DNA of 64,000 bases from Naegleria lovaniensis (lineage: Eukaryota; Heterolobosea; Eutetramitea; Acrasida; Naegleriidae), in NCBI RefSeq assembly GCF_003324165.1, contig NW_025407840.1, positions 558,001 through 622,000 on the forward strand, given 5' to 3'. A program made the position numbers and the translations under genes. This document shows, one piece after another, positions 1 through 12,465 of the stretch. The notes under the pieces were generated by a model. That model saw nothing but the letters and a program-made list of their open reading frames with translations, did no database searches and was not told the DNA's origin. Position 1 is the first letter of the stretch, and every line of letters starts with the position of its first letter.

Positions 1-960
1 GATTTTCTCCTTTTTTTCAAGCATTGGACATGTCCACGGTAGCACTATTCATTTTGTTTATTTCCTCCGGCATCGTCCTTCTTTTCCAAATTCATCCCGT
101 AATTAAACTGTAGTTACTGTACCATTGATCAACTCTTGTCTAGATTCTAAGGGCGTTAAGGAAATGAGGAAATTTTCACCCAACTGTATTCAAATTACTG
201 TAAACCGTTGAGATTTTGAAAAATTCAGAATAGTAGTCGTCGTTAAAAACATGTTGCCTTTCAATCATTGGATTTACACACTCGTCATCCAGTTGGTTGT
301 GTTTGGGAGATAACGGAAATGAATCCACGCAGGCGGTTAATATCAGTTATGGTGAAAGGGTGTTCCAATCTTTCATAATGTGAGCTATTGACAAGTGGCG
401 TACGTCGAAATGAGAATCCTCTTATCCATTAGTATTTCAAGTTGAGTTCTTGGTGTGTAATGATTCACATAATGATGGCAATGTCAGTTGACGATGTCTA
501 AGATCAATGAAACAAGAGAATCCAGGAGCGATTTTACAATCCAAGTTTTACATTCATATTTTCAAATAATTTTTCTAAAAAGAAGTGATCCAACTCCTCT
601 AGAATTTCATCGTTTTTCAATTTGACATTTTCCAATCGTAAACTCTGAATTCCATAATCGTTCAATTAGTTTCATTCTTGCATCTTCAAAAAAACAAACT
701 CTCTTCATTATTGCCCAAATCTGTCTCGAAAAACATTTTAAAATACATTGTCATCTTCATCCAGACAAAAACTTTTTCACGGCAATTTTTCACACCACAA
801 CCCCTTTTTCGTACTTTCATTCTACATTTAAATTTTTCAATGCCAAATTGCATTGGGACACTTGACACGAATTGTAAATTCCAATAAATTCTCATTCGTG
901 TGGAGATGAGCTCGAGATTCAAAGCAAAAAAAAACATCTCAATATAAGAACAATAAGAAA
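1..960. other. Intergenic, no gene seen
   Basis: Only short conflicting reading frames occur here (about 678-937 on both strands), with biased composition and no recognisable domain. The last 30 bases before 961 are A-rich, like the leaders of other genes in the window. The stretch may hold the promoter of the gene at 961 and the end of a gene outside the window, but I see no decisive motif. Confidence 0.5.
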
Positions 961-1440
961 ATGCTCGCTACGACCACTTGTACTGCTGCTGCTACTACTT
1001 CTACTGCTTGCAATGCTTCAACCTTTTCGTTACATACTTCCTTGAGCCTTTCCGTTGCTCGTGATGATCATCACGGAAAGAAGAGAAAGGGATCTCCAAC
1101 AAGTTTGGAAGAATTTACTCAAGATCAAATGATGATGATGATGAATAATAACTCTTCCTCAACAACAACAACAACATCCAATAATGATAGAAAACCAATC
1201 AAGGCTTCTCCAAAGAGAACCCGAAGAGCCTCTCCTTTAGTGGAATCTCCAAAACATTCGGGTGTGATCAAGCCTTGTTCTTCTTCATCATCATCATCCA
1301 CACTCTCAATGGTCGACTCATCCTCAATGATCTCCATTCAAGAGAATATCCAAATGTGTTTACAGGAATTGAGTGGTATGGAAGAGTTTGGTGTGTTTAT
1401 TGATCAAGAGATGAAACAAGCGTTTGCTCTTTTGAATTAA
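961..1440 (+). CDS. Hypothetical low-complexity protein, 159 aa
   Basis: I do not recognise this protein. It is a single exon starting at an ATG after an A-rich leader. The N-terminus is rich in Thr, Ala and Ser. The middle has two basic stretches (KKRKG near residue 41 and PKRTRR near 84) that could act as nuclear localisation signals. A Met run, an Asn/Ser/Thr tract and a Ser run separate these from a non-repetitive C-terminal stretch of about 35 residues (from about 123) predicted to be helical, which may be the only folded part. The Met run and the Ser run come from trinucleotide repeats in the DNA. A nuclear regulatory role is possible but is inference only. The acidic frame on the opposite strand is a by-product of these repeats. 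Confidence 0.6.
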   Translation: MLATTTCTAAATTSTACNASTFSLHTSLSLSVARDDHHGKKRKGSPTSLEEFTQDQMMMMMNNNSSSTTTTTSNNDRKPIKASPKRTRRASPLVESPKHSGVIKPCSSSSSSSTLSMVDSSSMISIQENIQMCLQELSGMEEFGVFIDQEMKQAFALLN

Positions 1441-2814
1441 ATGGTTTCATTCCGGAACGAACAACAACAACAACCAACACCAATTACTCCTCCTACATCC
1501 CTCTAGATCCTAAATAACAACACTACCAATCCATGTAATTCCCAACTAATTTCCCTAATTTTCTTTCCCAAGAGTGATTGATTTGAGTGAATCAATCTCA
1601 ACAATTTTGCAATTTTGTAAAATCTCCCCATTCATGAATGTAATATAAAAACCAATTCATTAATTTATTATTTTCAACTAGTTCTTCTTATGTTATTCGT
1701 TGTGTTTCAATCATACATGAGCTTGTCTTTGAGTAATTCAAGACGTAATGCAAAGTAATTTCACATCATTGTATTGGGCCAAATGTCATTGTATGAATTG
1801 ATTGTATGAGCTTGCTTGGAGCATGGACGGACGGGACTTTTCACATTAAAGTAACAGAATGAAACATTTTGAATATTATTCCACTTTCCAATTGGATGGT
1901 TAATTGTACTAATTTAAAAAGAGCAACCAAAAATCTGTCATGCATGTCATCTCTCAATTTGTAAAGTCAATCCCAATGTTATCTGAAAAATCAAATCTTT
2001 TGGATCACTAATCGCCAAAATACATCGTGTTGATTAGTGACATTGTTGTCATTAAAAGTATTGAATGAAAATCATGTCGCAAAGAATTAAGTTCTGTGGA
2101 AGTCCTTTTGATTTTCATGATTCTGTTTCATGAATTTTCAAATGAGTGATTCATCCGACAACAAGATATTTTTCAACCTTTTTGTGAACGAGTTAACCTT
2201 TCATAAATAATTATTGAAATGTTTTGGAAAGTATGATATGAATTTATTTGAGAATAAAATATTGTGCATTTACAGATCGTGATATATCGCAAGTATGGAT
2301 GTAAATTCAATGTTTGTAAATGTTGAAACATTTCAAGCAACGAATCCAATACCTTAAAGAAACATTCGACTATATATTAAGGAAGGATCCCACGCCTCAC
2401 TTATGAGTTTTCAAAAGAAAAGAGTCTCCACCAACAGGAGATCAGCGAATGGCACTTGTCAAAATTTCATCCTTTGAAGGACATTGAAGACATGAAACAA
2501 TCTTTTCACAATTGTTGAAATTAGCTTGAAAATAGGAAGCAATGGTTGTCAATGAAGCATCGAATTTCCATGAATACATTTTAGAAGTTTCCTTTCTAAG
2601 AAATACTTTAAATGATCAATTTATCTTTTTAAATGCCATTTCTTTTTCAACACTCTTCCAAATACGAACATTCTCTTTATTGCAAAAAAATTGCGTTATT
2701 CTCTTCTGTGACTTGTTACACAAAATTACACCTTGAAAACCACACATCATTCAAAAATCACTTCATTAAACAAATTACAACAACAGTTACACACAGACGC
2801 AAAATTAAAAGAAA
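1441..2814. other. Intergenic, 1.4 kb, no gene seen
   Basis: AT-rich sequence with frequent stops in all frames. The first 200 bases probably carry the 3' untranslated region of the upstream gene and the last 100 the leader of the next one. Two short overlapping frames near 2542-2818 show no domain and run into the next leader, so I do not call them genes. Confidence 0.5.
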
Positions 2815-3618
2815 ATGAAAAGAAACGCATGGAAAGGATTAAAACATTCAATCCTTTCTCATCCACGTCATGATCATCATCCTCATCAAGAATTCTTACT
2901 TCTAACTCAACCATTGACACATACTTTAGAATTTAATAATTTTCACACCAACCTCAATAAGAATTCTTCGATTTTTTCATCATCCCAAACGCCTTTACAT
3001 CTTTCGAGTTTACCATCTCCAAAAAACTTTTACGGAATTGACGAACCGGTCACACTTTCCAACCAATCACCTCATGCCAAGCCATTAATGTTTCGAAGTG
3101 TGTTTTCGAACATTTCCGAAAGTTCGAATCTGTCAAATAAGGACATTGCCGATGTGATGAAACACAACTTTGAAATGTTTGATCAAAGTCAAAATTATGA
3201 TCAATTCATGAAACTTTGCGCAGTATGGATGCGTGCGTATCAAGTGGAAAATGTTCAAATTTTGGATCAGTATTTGAGACAACAATTAGAATTGGATTGT
3301 CGTTTGGTTGCTCGTTTGCCCTCAATTGGAGATTCTCGAGAGAAGATTATTCATCCCTTGTTTAGAGAGGGTTCGAGTGTGACTCTTCAATATGTGGTCG
3401 ATGTTGTTCCAAGTGAAGATTTCGAAGAGGTTCTTCGCTCGCAACAAATCTCGGAACAGGAAAATTATGACCGCTTGTCACAAGCTGGTTTTTCAGAGCA
3501 GATTTTGAAAGAGAGTAAACCAAAACTATCATATTTTGGAAAGACAGAAAATTCGTTGGATGAAATGGAGTTGTATACTACATGTCGTGCATTTCCAATG
3601 TTTCAAATTGTTGACTAG
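2815..3618 (+). CDS. Hypothetical protein, 267 aa
   Basis: The family is not recognised. It is a single exon with a clear ATG in an AAAATG context. The first 90 residues are His-, Ser- and Asn-rich and probably disordered. From about residue 100 to the end (NKDIADVMKHN onward) the sequence is a mixed helical region with acidic and hydrophobic periodicity and no low complexity, so it is probably a folded domain. No signal peptide or membrane segment is visible. The gene is convergent with the gene at 3804-4193, separated by about 185 bases. Confidence 0.65.
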   Translation: MKRNAWKGLKHSILSHPRHDHHPHQEFLLLTQPLTHTLEFNNFHTNLNKNSSIFSSSQTPLHLSSLPSPKNFYGIDEPVTLSNQSPHAKPLMFRSVFSNISESSNLSNKDIADVMKHNFEMFDQSQNYDQFMKLCAVWMRAYQVENVQILDQYLRQQLELDCRLVARLPSIGDSREKIIHPLFREGSSVTLQYVVDVVPSEDFEEVLRSQQISEQENYDRLSQAGFSEQILKESKPKLSYFGKTENSLDEMELYTTCRAFPMFQIVD

Positions 3619-3803
3619 AGAGTGTGTTCATTGATTTTGTAAATAAATTTCAGCCAGCTGAAATGTCATGACTTTTCCTTTTTAAACACTAGAGAAAGCC
3701 ATTTATTTTGTACAATCTTTGCATCACGTGATAGGCCCTATAACCTCCAAATACCCTATTCTTGGTCCCCTTCTTCATGTTCGTTCGTCATTTGCCATTT
3801 CGT

Positions 3804-4193
3804 TTAACGCTTTCTTTTAGCGGCTCCTTTTTTTGGCCTTGATGGAGAAGATGATGTTTTCAATGTGTACTTCTCAGGTTTCTCTTTACCTTCCAATTCC
3901 ATTTGATCTTTACCCTTCTTAATTTGTTCTACCATTTTCTGTTGTTCCTTGTAAGGATCCGTGGAGGGTTTTTGTTTCGGTAAAGTTTCATATCGACCGA
4001 GTGATTTGGGCTCTTTTTGTTTTTTTACAGAAGTTCCATATCCATCAAGGTGTGAAAAATCAGTGCTACCAATATTGGTTCCTGTGGTGGAAGTGGGTTT
4101 TTTAGTCGCTGGATAGAATTGAGAGGAGAGAAGAGTGGAGAAGGATCGATGGGAATTGTTGAAAAGTTTGAGCCTTTGCAAAAGTGGGACCAT
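3804..4193 (-). CDS. Hypothetical small basic protein, possible mitochondrial presequence
   Basis: This is a 129-residue single-exon protein. The N-terminus (MVPLLQRLKLFNNSHRSFST) is rich in Leu, Arg, Lys and Ser, lacks acidic residues, and reads like a mitochondrial targeting presequence. The remainder is charged and Lys/Pro/Ser-rich, with a central KEQQKMVEQIKKGKDQ helix and a very basic C-terminus (RPKKGAAKRKR). I do not recognise a family. It could be a small mitochondrial assembly factor or ribosome-associated protein, but the sequence does not settle this. Confidence 0.5.
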   Translation of the reverse strand: MVPLLQRLKLFNNSHRSFSTLLSSQFYPATKKPTSTTGTNIGSTDFSHLDGYGTSVKKQKEPKSLGRYETLPKQKPSTDPYKEQQKMVEQIKKGKDQMELEGKEKPEKYTLKTSSSPSRPKKGAAKRKR

Positions 4194-4379
4194 GTTGAGT
4201 GTTGGGAGTTGTTGTTGAAGTGTGACTTTAGAGGCTCGTTGTTGATTTTTTTAAAGTGGAAAGTTATTGAGGTTGTTGGTCTTGCAAAGCTCTCCTAAAT
4301 TTGGAAAATTGATATAATTGTCAACGATCTTGGATGAATAACATCTTGTGATAAAAATTGATTTAAATTCTATTCATAA

Positions 4380-7300
4380 TTATTTCATTTGGTTGTCCAC
4401 TTTTTTCATGATATAGTCAATAAGTACTGATGAATATCTTTCAAGCATGTCAGACACGTCCACTTGTTGGGGTACTGTGGTTGTTGCGTGACTGGCGTTG
4501 CTTTCATTGAGCAATGAATGATGAGCTCCTGAGGATACATAACTTTGTTGAGGAGTTGAGAAAACAAAATGTGAATGAGAGGTCGACAATCTGGCACTTT
4601 GACTCATTCTTACATTCATTTGTGCTACCATCTTTTGGAAAGAGTTAATCGCTTCCATAGCTCCATCAGTATTCGTGTAGGAAAGTTCTTCCATTTCTTT
4701 GATCGTTTCTTCGAATACACATGTCAATTTTGCAATATTGTTCTTAATCTTGGTCACCTTAGTTGGTTCTGGTTTCTCTCTTGGAGTTTGAATTTGAACC
4801 ATGTCAGATTGATCCATCAACTGTGAATGTGTTTCCATTGTACTCAAAGACAAATCTTTGTTCATAATAGCAGATGAATCTACCATGGGCGACTCATCAG
4901 TAAGATTTCCTAACTGTGGGCTTGAATGAGCTACGGTTGGCAAAACCGGTATTTCGACCGCAAGAGTACGCTCTGACGTTTTGTGGTCATTATTGGATGT
5001 GCTGTGTTCTTGTTCTTGATGTTGCCCTTCAGGTTGGTCATTCTTTGAATCATCTGATATCTCGGATTCTTTTACATCCTCAGTTGCTAGTTGGGATGGC
5101 AATTGAGCTTCGTGTTTGGCTAAAAATTCTTTAAACTCATTGAGCTTGCGATCAATATCAGTTTTCGTATTGACTACAACAGCAGGTTTTTTTTCTTCAA
5201 CAATAATCTCAAGCTGTGAATCTTCATGACCATCTCTTAATTTCTTACAAATGGTGTCGATAGAGAATCTCTCTGCAGATTCATCCACTGGTGGGTTTTG
5301 CAATACATTACAAGCGTTTTGGTTATTGAATGATCCCTCTTCCTGCTTGGTCATCTTAAAGGATGAAGTAATACTGCTACGAAGGATTGAAGGGATCAAC
5401 ACAGGTTTGGCAAGATCATCTTCCATTTTCTTGGAAATCATTCGAGATACCTCATTCTCATCGTCACTTTCGTTTTCATCATCGCTATCGCTCACTGCTT
5501 CCAAATCTCCTACCTGAATCGATTCTCCATTATTTGGTATCATACTCAAGTTGTCAGCAAGAAGACTAATTTCGTTCTTTTCTTCGGCAGGCTGATCCTG
5601 AACGAGTTCAGTATGATCGTTCTCAGCAACTTGAAAACTGGTGTCAGCACAGTTTTCAGATGAAGGAAACATGATAATATTGTCTTCATCATTTGAATCT
5701 TCATCATCGCTGAGATCTTCAATTAGGTCTTTGTGCTTGTGCAAAAGTGAAGATTGATCTTGATGGAGCATTTCGTCCAAATTCACAATATCGTCATTAT
5801 CATTGCTATCGGAAGGAGTGGTCACTCGCTTATTGGATACGAGGGATCGATCTACATCCTCAATATTAGCGATAAGTTTAAAGTTATCCTTTTCGACCAC
5901 TCTTTCTGCCCATTTGGACAGTGGCTTGTCTTCGTCATCCTTTTTGTCAGTAGGTTTTGGAGAACTGCCGGCACCTTTAGCCCATTGAGGAAGCAAGGTA
6001 TCTCGTAAGATTGGTTGCGACGAGGGAATGGCCTTATTGGAGTGTTGTTCATTCTCTTCGTGAGGTTCTGCAGCATCTTTTTGACCCACATCAAACAATT
6101 GTTTGCTTAACGACTTGACGAGCTCTGAGGATGGTAGCCCTCTTGCAGATGGAGGTGGGGGTAGTTGTGCAAAAGCAATGGGTGCGTTCTTAATGTCGTG
6201 ATCGCTTGACTTGGGTGTGAGAGGTTGTTGCAAGTGATGAGCTGATGGAACTGGGCTGCTCATAGATGCTCTCTTTAGTTTTTCTAATTCGTCCATTCTC
6301 TCCATCATTTGTTTTGTTAAATTGCTTCCTATGGACCAAATAAAAATGCAGCCATCAGCTGATGTAGTTATTAATCTTTTGAGGTCGTGTGTAAAAGATA
6401 TTGAAGTAATAACGTCAGCATGACCCTTAACTCTGGAAATGAGCATTCTACGGTAGAAGGAGTAAACTCTTAAATGTTTGTCAGAAGCACTTGTGACAGC
6501 AATAATACCAGCAGGACAGAGTTTAACCTTTAAAGGATCTGCATTATCAACTCCTGTTTTAACAGGTTTGTTGTCTTTTGTCTCAATATATTGTTTACAT
6601 TTTCCTGATTCAATATCATAAACGTTAATTCTCTTTCCTTGTCCAGCTGTGACTGCCCATTTTCCAGTAATATCAACATCCAGATCAAACACAGAAAAAG
6701 GTGATGGTGTTTGTTGGTATCTTACGACTCGGACACTCTTCTTGCTACCGACATCTTCAACTTTTCTGAATACTACAGACTTCTCAGCTCCAATGCTTAC
6801 TAATTTAAGAGTTTCCCCGTCTTTTGTTGTACTGGAACTAAATTTAAGGGAGGTGACAGAGGAGCTATGATCATCCAAGGTTTGTACAACATCAATATTT
6901 CCATTGCTCATTTTGTAAAGGTGAATCATGCGGTCACGACTGCCAGAACCAAAAATGATATCCCCATTTGGTAGTTGATGACTGTCCAAGCATAAAACTT
7001 CAGACTCGTGTGCAAATTCATTGTAAATTGGATCAAAGTTGAAAACATCGTGTACCCGTACATGCCCTTGCTTGTCACCAGAAATAATTGAGGATCCGTC
7101 TGGAGTAAAACTAATACTTCTAATACCGCCTTCAATGTTCTTGACACTGGGAGGAATGTGTAATACAGCAAGTAGCTCTTTACAGAAGGCACTTTTACCG
7201 GCAACTGAAGAACGAATATTCTCCTCTTGATCAGAATCGATATTCCAAAATCTGATTGTATTGTCAGAGGAGCAAGTGGCAAATGTTCCTGGTGGAAGAC

Positions 7301-8845
7301 TTGATTTGGTATTTGCAGGAAGAACATCGAGATCCCAAACACAGCCAGAGTGACTAATGAACGATCTATACTTGGAAATTAAGGAAAGATTTGAAATATC
7401 CCAAACAAATAAGCTTCTGTCGTCATACATGACTGCAACTTTTTCACCGAAAATGCCACATGCAAGTGCGCTCGGAGGAATAACATCTTCTGATACCGCA
7501 GGCTTTACATAGCTATTGAGGGAGCGTGTATTGTTTAAATTTTTCCATGTTAATAAATTCTACTACGAACCTATTATTAATATTGGTGACGCTTTTCATT
7601 GTGACGTGACTGGTGGATGGTGGTGGCTCAGGCAGTGTCTTCTTGAATTGCAGAGTTTTGGTTTCAAATAATCGAACCACTCCTTTTGCGCTGGCAGTTG
7701 CAATGTATTTGTCTGAGACTGAAATGGCGAAGGCTTTTTGTACTTTAGTGTTCACCCAGCTTTGTAGCTCTTTACATTTTGGGTCTATTTTACAGAGAAT
7801 TCCATCTTCAGTTATGGCATAAACTTCTGCGTGTTCGTTCCTACGATGTTGTCAATTATTAAATAGAATTATAAAAATTGATGAATATTCACTCGTGATG
7901 AATCTCAAGGTGCTGTACTTACTTTCCTCTAGAGTCAATACTCACAAAATTTGCTTGCTTCCAAACATCTAGATTACACATTACAGATCTGACAGAAATT
8001 AGAGATGATTTAGCAGTTCTTGCATAGGACCAAAATCTCACGAAACCTTTTCCGACTGTGATGAAACCGTTGTCATCGTTTGGAGCCAAGGCAATGTCGT
8101 TGGTTTCATCCACATTTTTTGAAAATTTCAATTCACCCTTTCCGACACTTCCGGATGATTGGCCAGAGGCAGGAACAAGCTCCCAAATTTTCAATTCATT
8201 TTCTGCGCCTAAACTTAGGAGCATTTTAGAATCTTTGGAGAAGCATAGTTGCTTGATTTCATGCTCATGCCCTTTTTCCTTACACTTGACATCAAAACTG
8301 ATTTTTGGTTTCTCTAATGTCACATTGGGCTCGTTGTTTTTGTTCTCATTGTCATTCATTGAGGGAGAAAATATTTGATGCAAATCCCAAACGGCAATGG
8401 ATGGCTTTGGCCCTCTCTCACCTGCTGCTAAATATTGACCATCCTTGGAGAATGCAATACAACTGAAAGGTTTGTTTGAGGTTGGATGTTCCAAATATTT
8501 CAATTGCTTACTTCTCTTAATATTGTAAAGAACGACAAAAGTTCCTGCCAAATAGGCCACAATTTCAGAATTCATACTGTGACCACCTATCATTAATGGA
8601 AGAGCTCCCGACATTGGTATTGCAGATGGATGTAATTGAAACGAATGTTGGTTGTAGACAGTACTTCCAATAATTCTCTCCAATTTTAACCCAGATGCTC
8701 CCGATCCTCCACCATGATGATGAATATTGCTGCCGATGGAACCCTTACTTCCTTTGTTGAGTTGACCTAATGGTGTTGGGATCATCTTTTTAGCTGCGGA
8801 ACCAGCTCCTTTCTGTCCCGAGTTGTATTCATGATGTTCTTGCAT
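4380..8845 (-). CDS. WDR62/MABP1-like WD40-repeat scaffold protein
   Basis: Three exons: 8845-7923, 7840-7571 and 7512-4380, giving about 1441 residues. Both introns (82 and 58 bases) have GT-AG ends and restore the frame. The N-terminal 750 or so residues form WD40 propellers. The opening LERIIGST, the block GTFATCSSDNTIRFWN and FVWDISNLS are typical of the WDR62/MAPKBP1 family, which in animals scaffolds JNK signalling and acts at centrosomes and spindle poles. The C-terminal half is acidic and disordered, ending in a helical segment that could oligomerise, as in the family. The first ATG in frame is at 8845; the open frame extends to 8896 but without an ATG. The family assignment is firm; a JNK or centrosome role here is inferred. 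Confidence 0.85.
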
Positions 8846-9155
8846 TTGAAAATAAATTGATCTAGAGTGGAATGGAAGAAAATGATGAGGTAACAATAAA
8901 TTAAATGATGATGAATATCAAATTTGTATGTACAATTAATGGGTTGCTGATGATGTGTGTGATGGATCAGGTTGCACAAACGCCTTTTCAAAAAACCTGT
9001 AGCACGTTGGCGCTATTTTTTTTTTGTATGATGTAAATTGATGTTGTTATGAAAACTGATTTGTTGTGGTGCTGTTCTTTCAACATTTCTGGTGGCCTGT
9101 TAAAACATGGCCCATGTTGTAAAATGTGAAAATTACCAGTATTTTGAAGAAAAAA

Positions 9156-10978
9156 ATGGCTCGAAAGAAAGCACATCTTTCAAAGATGACAGATGAAGAG
9201 GAAGAGGTCCAAGAAGAAGACGAGGAAACAGAACAACAATCACCGATGGAGAATCAGGACGAAATGATGCAAGACGATGAAGAAGATCATGATGATCAAT
9301 CATCATCAGAGAGTCAAGACTCCGAGGCCACTCACCAAAACACTCGACCTAAAAAGAAGAAGAAAAAACATCACTCACATGTGGTGATTCGGGATTTTAA
9401 AGGTGATTTGGAAAAGGCAGGAGCTCTTGGTAAAATTTCGGAAATGGGTGTCTCTTTGGTCTTGTTATTTGCAGCGAAGGATGCAACTGTTCATTTGGCA
9501 CTCACTTGCAAATGGATGTACTCGGTGTATTTGGGACTGAGATCGTACAGTTTGGATTTTATTCGTTTGGAATATCTCAATAGTAGGTGTACTCAGTACA
9601 AGTACCTCACCAGTTTGTTTACAGGTTCATCGTCGGCCAACAATTCTGATCTGGACAGTGAACCGTCCACACGGAAGGAAAAGGTTCCAGGAATTGAGAA
9701 TATGATCGCGTTTGAGCCTGTCGACATCATGAAGGATGATCCAACACTCATATTGCCAAACAAATTTTCCCAAAGAAGAAGTGTTCTAATTAATCTGTTC
9801 CAAGATTTTACACAAGAAGACATTATGGAAGGAAACGTCATTCGTAAAGAGAGTCCTTTCCATAAGATGAATCTATTGAGATGGCAGAATTTTGAGGTTG
9901 AAAATATTGACGAGTTTAAAAATAAGGTTCATGACAGTTGTAGTTCCATGGTTCGAATTTTGCTTGATTGTTTGTGGAGACATAATGCTTCCAACAAGGT
10001 ACGTAACGTGTTCCATTTCCAGATCTCTAACATTCGACTTCAAACAATTAGGAGCAATTCATTATTGCTGGAGGATTTGTATTGAAATGTTTGAGAAAAG
10101 GCAATCATGAATATGGATGGGGTGACACTTCTGATGTTGATATTTTCTGCATTCAAAACGGTGAGAGTAAGGAAAAGTGTCACTTTTCATTGAGGAAAAT
10201 ATTATTTGAATTTGAAAAGTTGGCAAAGGAAGACGGTCATACCTATGCCATTGTGAAGAATAATGGCTGTTTGAACATTCATGGAAAGTCAACCTCGAAT
10301 ATTGCTCAATTCATTTTGAGACGTGTTGATACTATTGAGGAGTTGATGACATTCTTTGATATTGATTGTTGCCGTTTTTGCTATGACGGTACCCATGTCT
10401 ACACAGTGAGAGAAGGTATTAACAGCGTCTCGACAACTTATAACTTTGTGTCTTCTGAGCACAGAGAGAAGGGAATGTATACCAACCGAGCATACAAGTA
10501 TGGCAAACGGGGCTACACGACTTGGTTCACCAATGACCATCCTCTTGATCATTTTCATGACTGCTCCAAAAAGATTGCTCGAATTAATGAAAAACTTAAT
10601 TCTGGTGAGATTGAGGACGAAAGTGAATGTCTGTATGGTGACGGAGTTGACAAAGAGGATTTAGAAGGACTTTATTCTGTCTTTAACAACCTAAGCTTAT
10701 CATATAAGCTTGTCATGACCATCAGAAGAATTGGTGTGAAAAATTTTTTGGCAATTGGTTGGGAAAATTATTACGGTGGAATGTGGGATATTGATTTTGA
10801 TAGTGTCTCACTAGACGAAATTGAAGCCCCAGAATCAACAGAATTTGATGAATTTGTAAGAAGAGTAACAAGCGACGATATTCACTACTTTTGCGTGAGT
10901 GTCAGAGAATTATACATGAAAGATGCAAGCATTTTCTTTACAGACTATTATTTTGATTCACATTTGAGAGGTATGTAA
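9156..10978 (+). CDS. Nucleotidyltransferase-like fold protein with acidic N-terminus
   Basis: Two exons, 9156-9998 and 10052-10978, separated by a 53-base GT-AG intron in phase 0; about 589 residues. The start is the ATG at 9156 (MARKKAHLSKM). Residues 10-80 are very acidic and are followed by a PKKKKKK nuclear-signal-like run. After the intron the sequence reads IIAGGFVLKCL then GWGDTSDVDIFCI, a GG...(S/T)DxD pattern typical of the nucleotidyltransferase superfamily core. The later FDIDCCRFCYDGTHVYTVREGINS block resembles uncharacterised proteins of fungi and other protists that carry the same core. The substrate is unknown. The 3' end could alternatively splice from a GTATGT donor at about 10970 to an acceptor at 11065, replacing the last residues; I kept the simple stop. 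Confidence 0.7.
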
Positions 10979-11090
10979 AGTGAAAATGATGATTTCGGAA
11001 AAACATGTGTGACGCGATTCAGGAAAATACAATTTTTGGAAGTGCTATTGTTGTGGGTTTTACAGACATTCGAGCGACGTTGATTTCTCT

Positions 11091-12308
11091 ATGTGTGACA
11101 CATGTAAACTCTTTAACTCTAGCATGAAAAAGTTGAAGAGAGATTTAACTGGAAAGGTTGCGATAGTGACTGGTGGTCGTATCAAAATCGGCTTCATGGT
11201 CGCCAAGACTCTTTTGGAGAATGGAGCCACTGTTATTGTCACTACTCGGTTCGCACACAATGCTCATGAGAAATTTTTAGAATATTCTGACTATGAAGAA
11301 TGGAAATCTAGATTATTTATCTATCCTTTGAATCTTAAAGATGGAGCATCGATCATGTCATTCTGTGCCTACATTAGAAACAACTTTAAACGTATTGATT
11401 ATTTAATTAACAAGTAAGTTTAAAAATTGCTTAACAATTACCAACGTCTTTACATTTGGTTGCATTACTGATTACATCGACAAAGTGCGGCACAAACTGT
11501 TCGAAGACCTCTTAAATATTACTCCAAATTGCTCAAAAATGAAAAGAAGCATTTAGATGAAAAGTATCTGGGAGAAATTAAGGAGGGAAACAATCGCATG
11601 GAAGATTCTGCTGCCACAGATGGTAATGAGGCCTCTAGACTTGTCTTGAGAAATGACAATTCGAAAGTTGTGGTGTACACGGACGAAAAAACAATCAAGC
11701 AACATTGTTTGGATGTCACTGAAAAATACAACCTCACTAACGAGGATTTTGATGCAAATTTAGATAACATGTTTCCAGCAGGCGAAACTGACAAGTTTGG
11801 AGAGCAGAAAGATAATAGAACGCACCATTCATGGACCTACAAGTTACCTGAAGTAGACACGGTTGAATTATTAGAGACCCAAATGATCAATAATATTGCT
11901 CCAACGATTCTTGTGGCACAATTAATGGACATGATGCAGCCAACTATTGACGACAGCTGTAATTATGAAATTGATGGTTTTTTGACAGGCAAACATTTGG
12001 CATATATTGTCAACGTAGTGTCTCACGAAGGTTTATTTAATGTGGATGGAAAAACTGACTCTCATGTCCACACGAACATGTCCAAGGCTGCATTGAATAT
12101 GCTTACTCGCAGTGCTGCTTCGTATTATAGCAAGAAAGGAATTTTGATGAATTCTGCAGATACAGGTTGGGTTTCCTCTGCCATTGAGACATTTATGGAC
12201 CCTCCATTGGATGTCCAAGACGGCGCCTATCGAATTCTTCATCCAATTCTGACTGCCTCTCTGGATTATGGAAAGTTGTACAAGAATTACCATGAAATTA
12301 AATGGTAG
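11091..12308 (+). CDS. Short-chain dehydrogenase/reductase (SDR)-like protein
   Basis: Two exons, 11091-11413 and 11486-12308, with a 72-base phase-2 intron; 381 residues. The N-terminus has the Rossmann signature KVAIVTGGRIKIG (TGxxxxIG type) and the splice creates LINNAA, the NNAG-like motif of SDRs. The usual catalytic serine region is IVNVVSH, and the helix with the catalytic lysine reads HTNMSKAALNML. The usual Tyr of YxxxK is replaced here (TNMSK), so catalysis by the standard triad is doubtful. A C-terminal MNSADTGWVSS block matches a family of fungal and bacterial SDRs that also have HTNMxKAALNM. Between the motifs is an acidic insert of about 150 residues. Substrate unknown. Confidence 0.8.
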
Positions 12309-12465
12309 TAGTCCAACTTGGACCTTTGTGAACTTGTGGTTGAGACGCAAAGTTGTCTCTAGCTCAAATTAGGCGCCCAAAAACTTGTACAAAAAAAAGC
12401 GCAACTTTCAACCTCCCTCATTGACACTTTTCATCGTTGATCTCTTCATTTTAGCTAAGGACTCG

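Noticed and set aside
2542-2818. Two short overlapping plus-strand ORFs
   Set aside because: No domain, biased composition, and they run into the leader of the gene at 2815.
3724-3731. TCACGTGA palindrome as a regulatory site
   Set aside because: It lies between two convergent 3' ends, where a promoter element is unlikely.
4406-7342. Numerous ORFs on both strands under the WDR62-like gene
   Set aside because: They are shadows of the long coding exon; none has motifs or start context.
7919-8896. Start of the WDR62-like gene at 8896
   Set aside because: That position is TTG; the first in-frame ATG is at 8845. Similar non-ATG openings were moved inward for the genes at 9156, 12466, 54979 and 59648.
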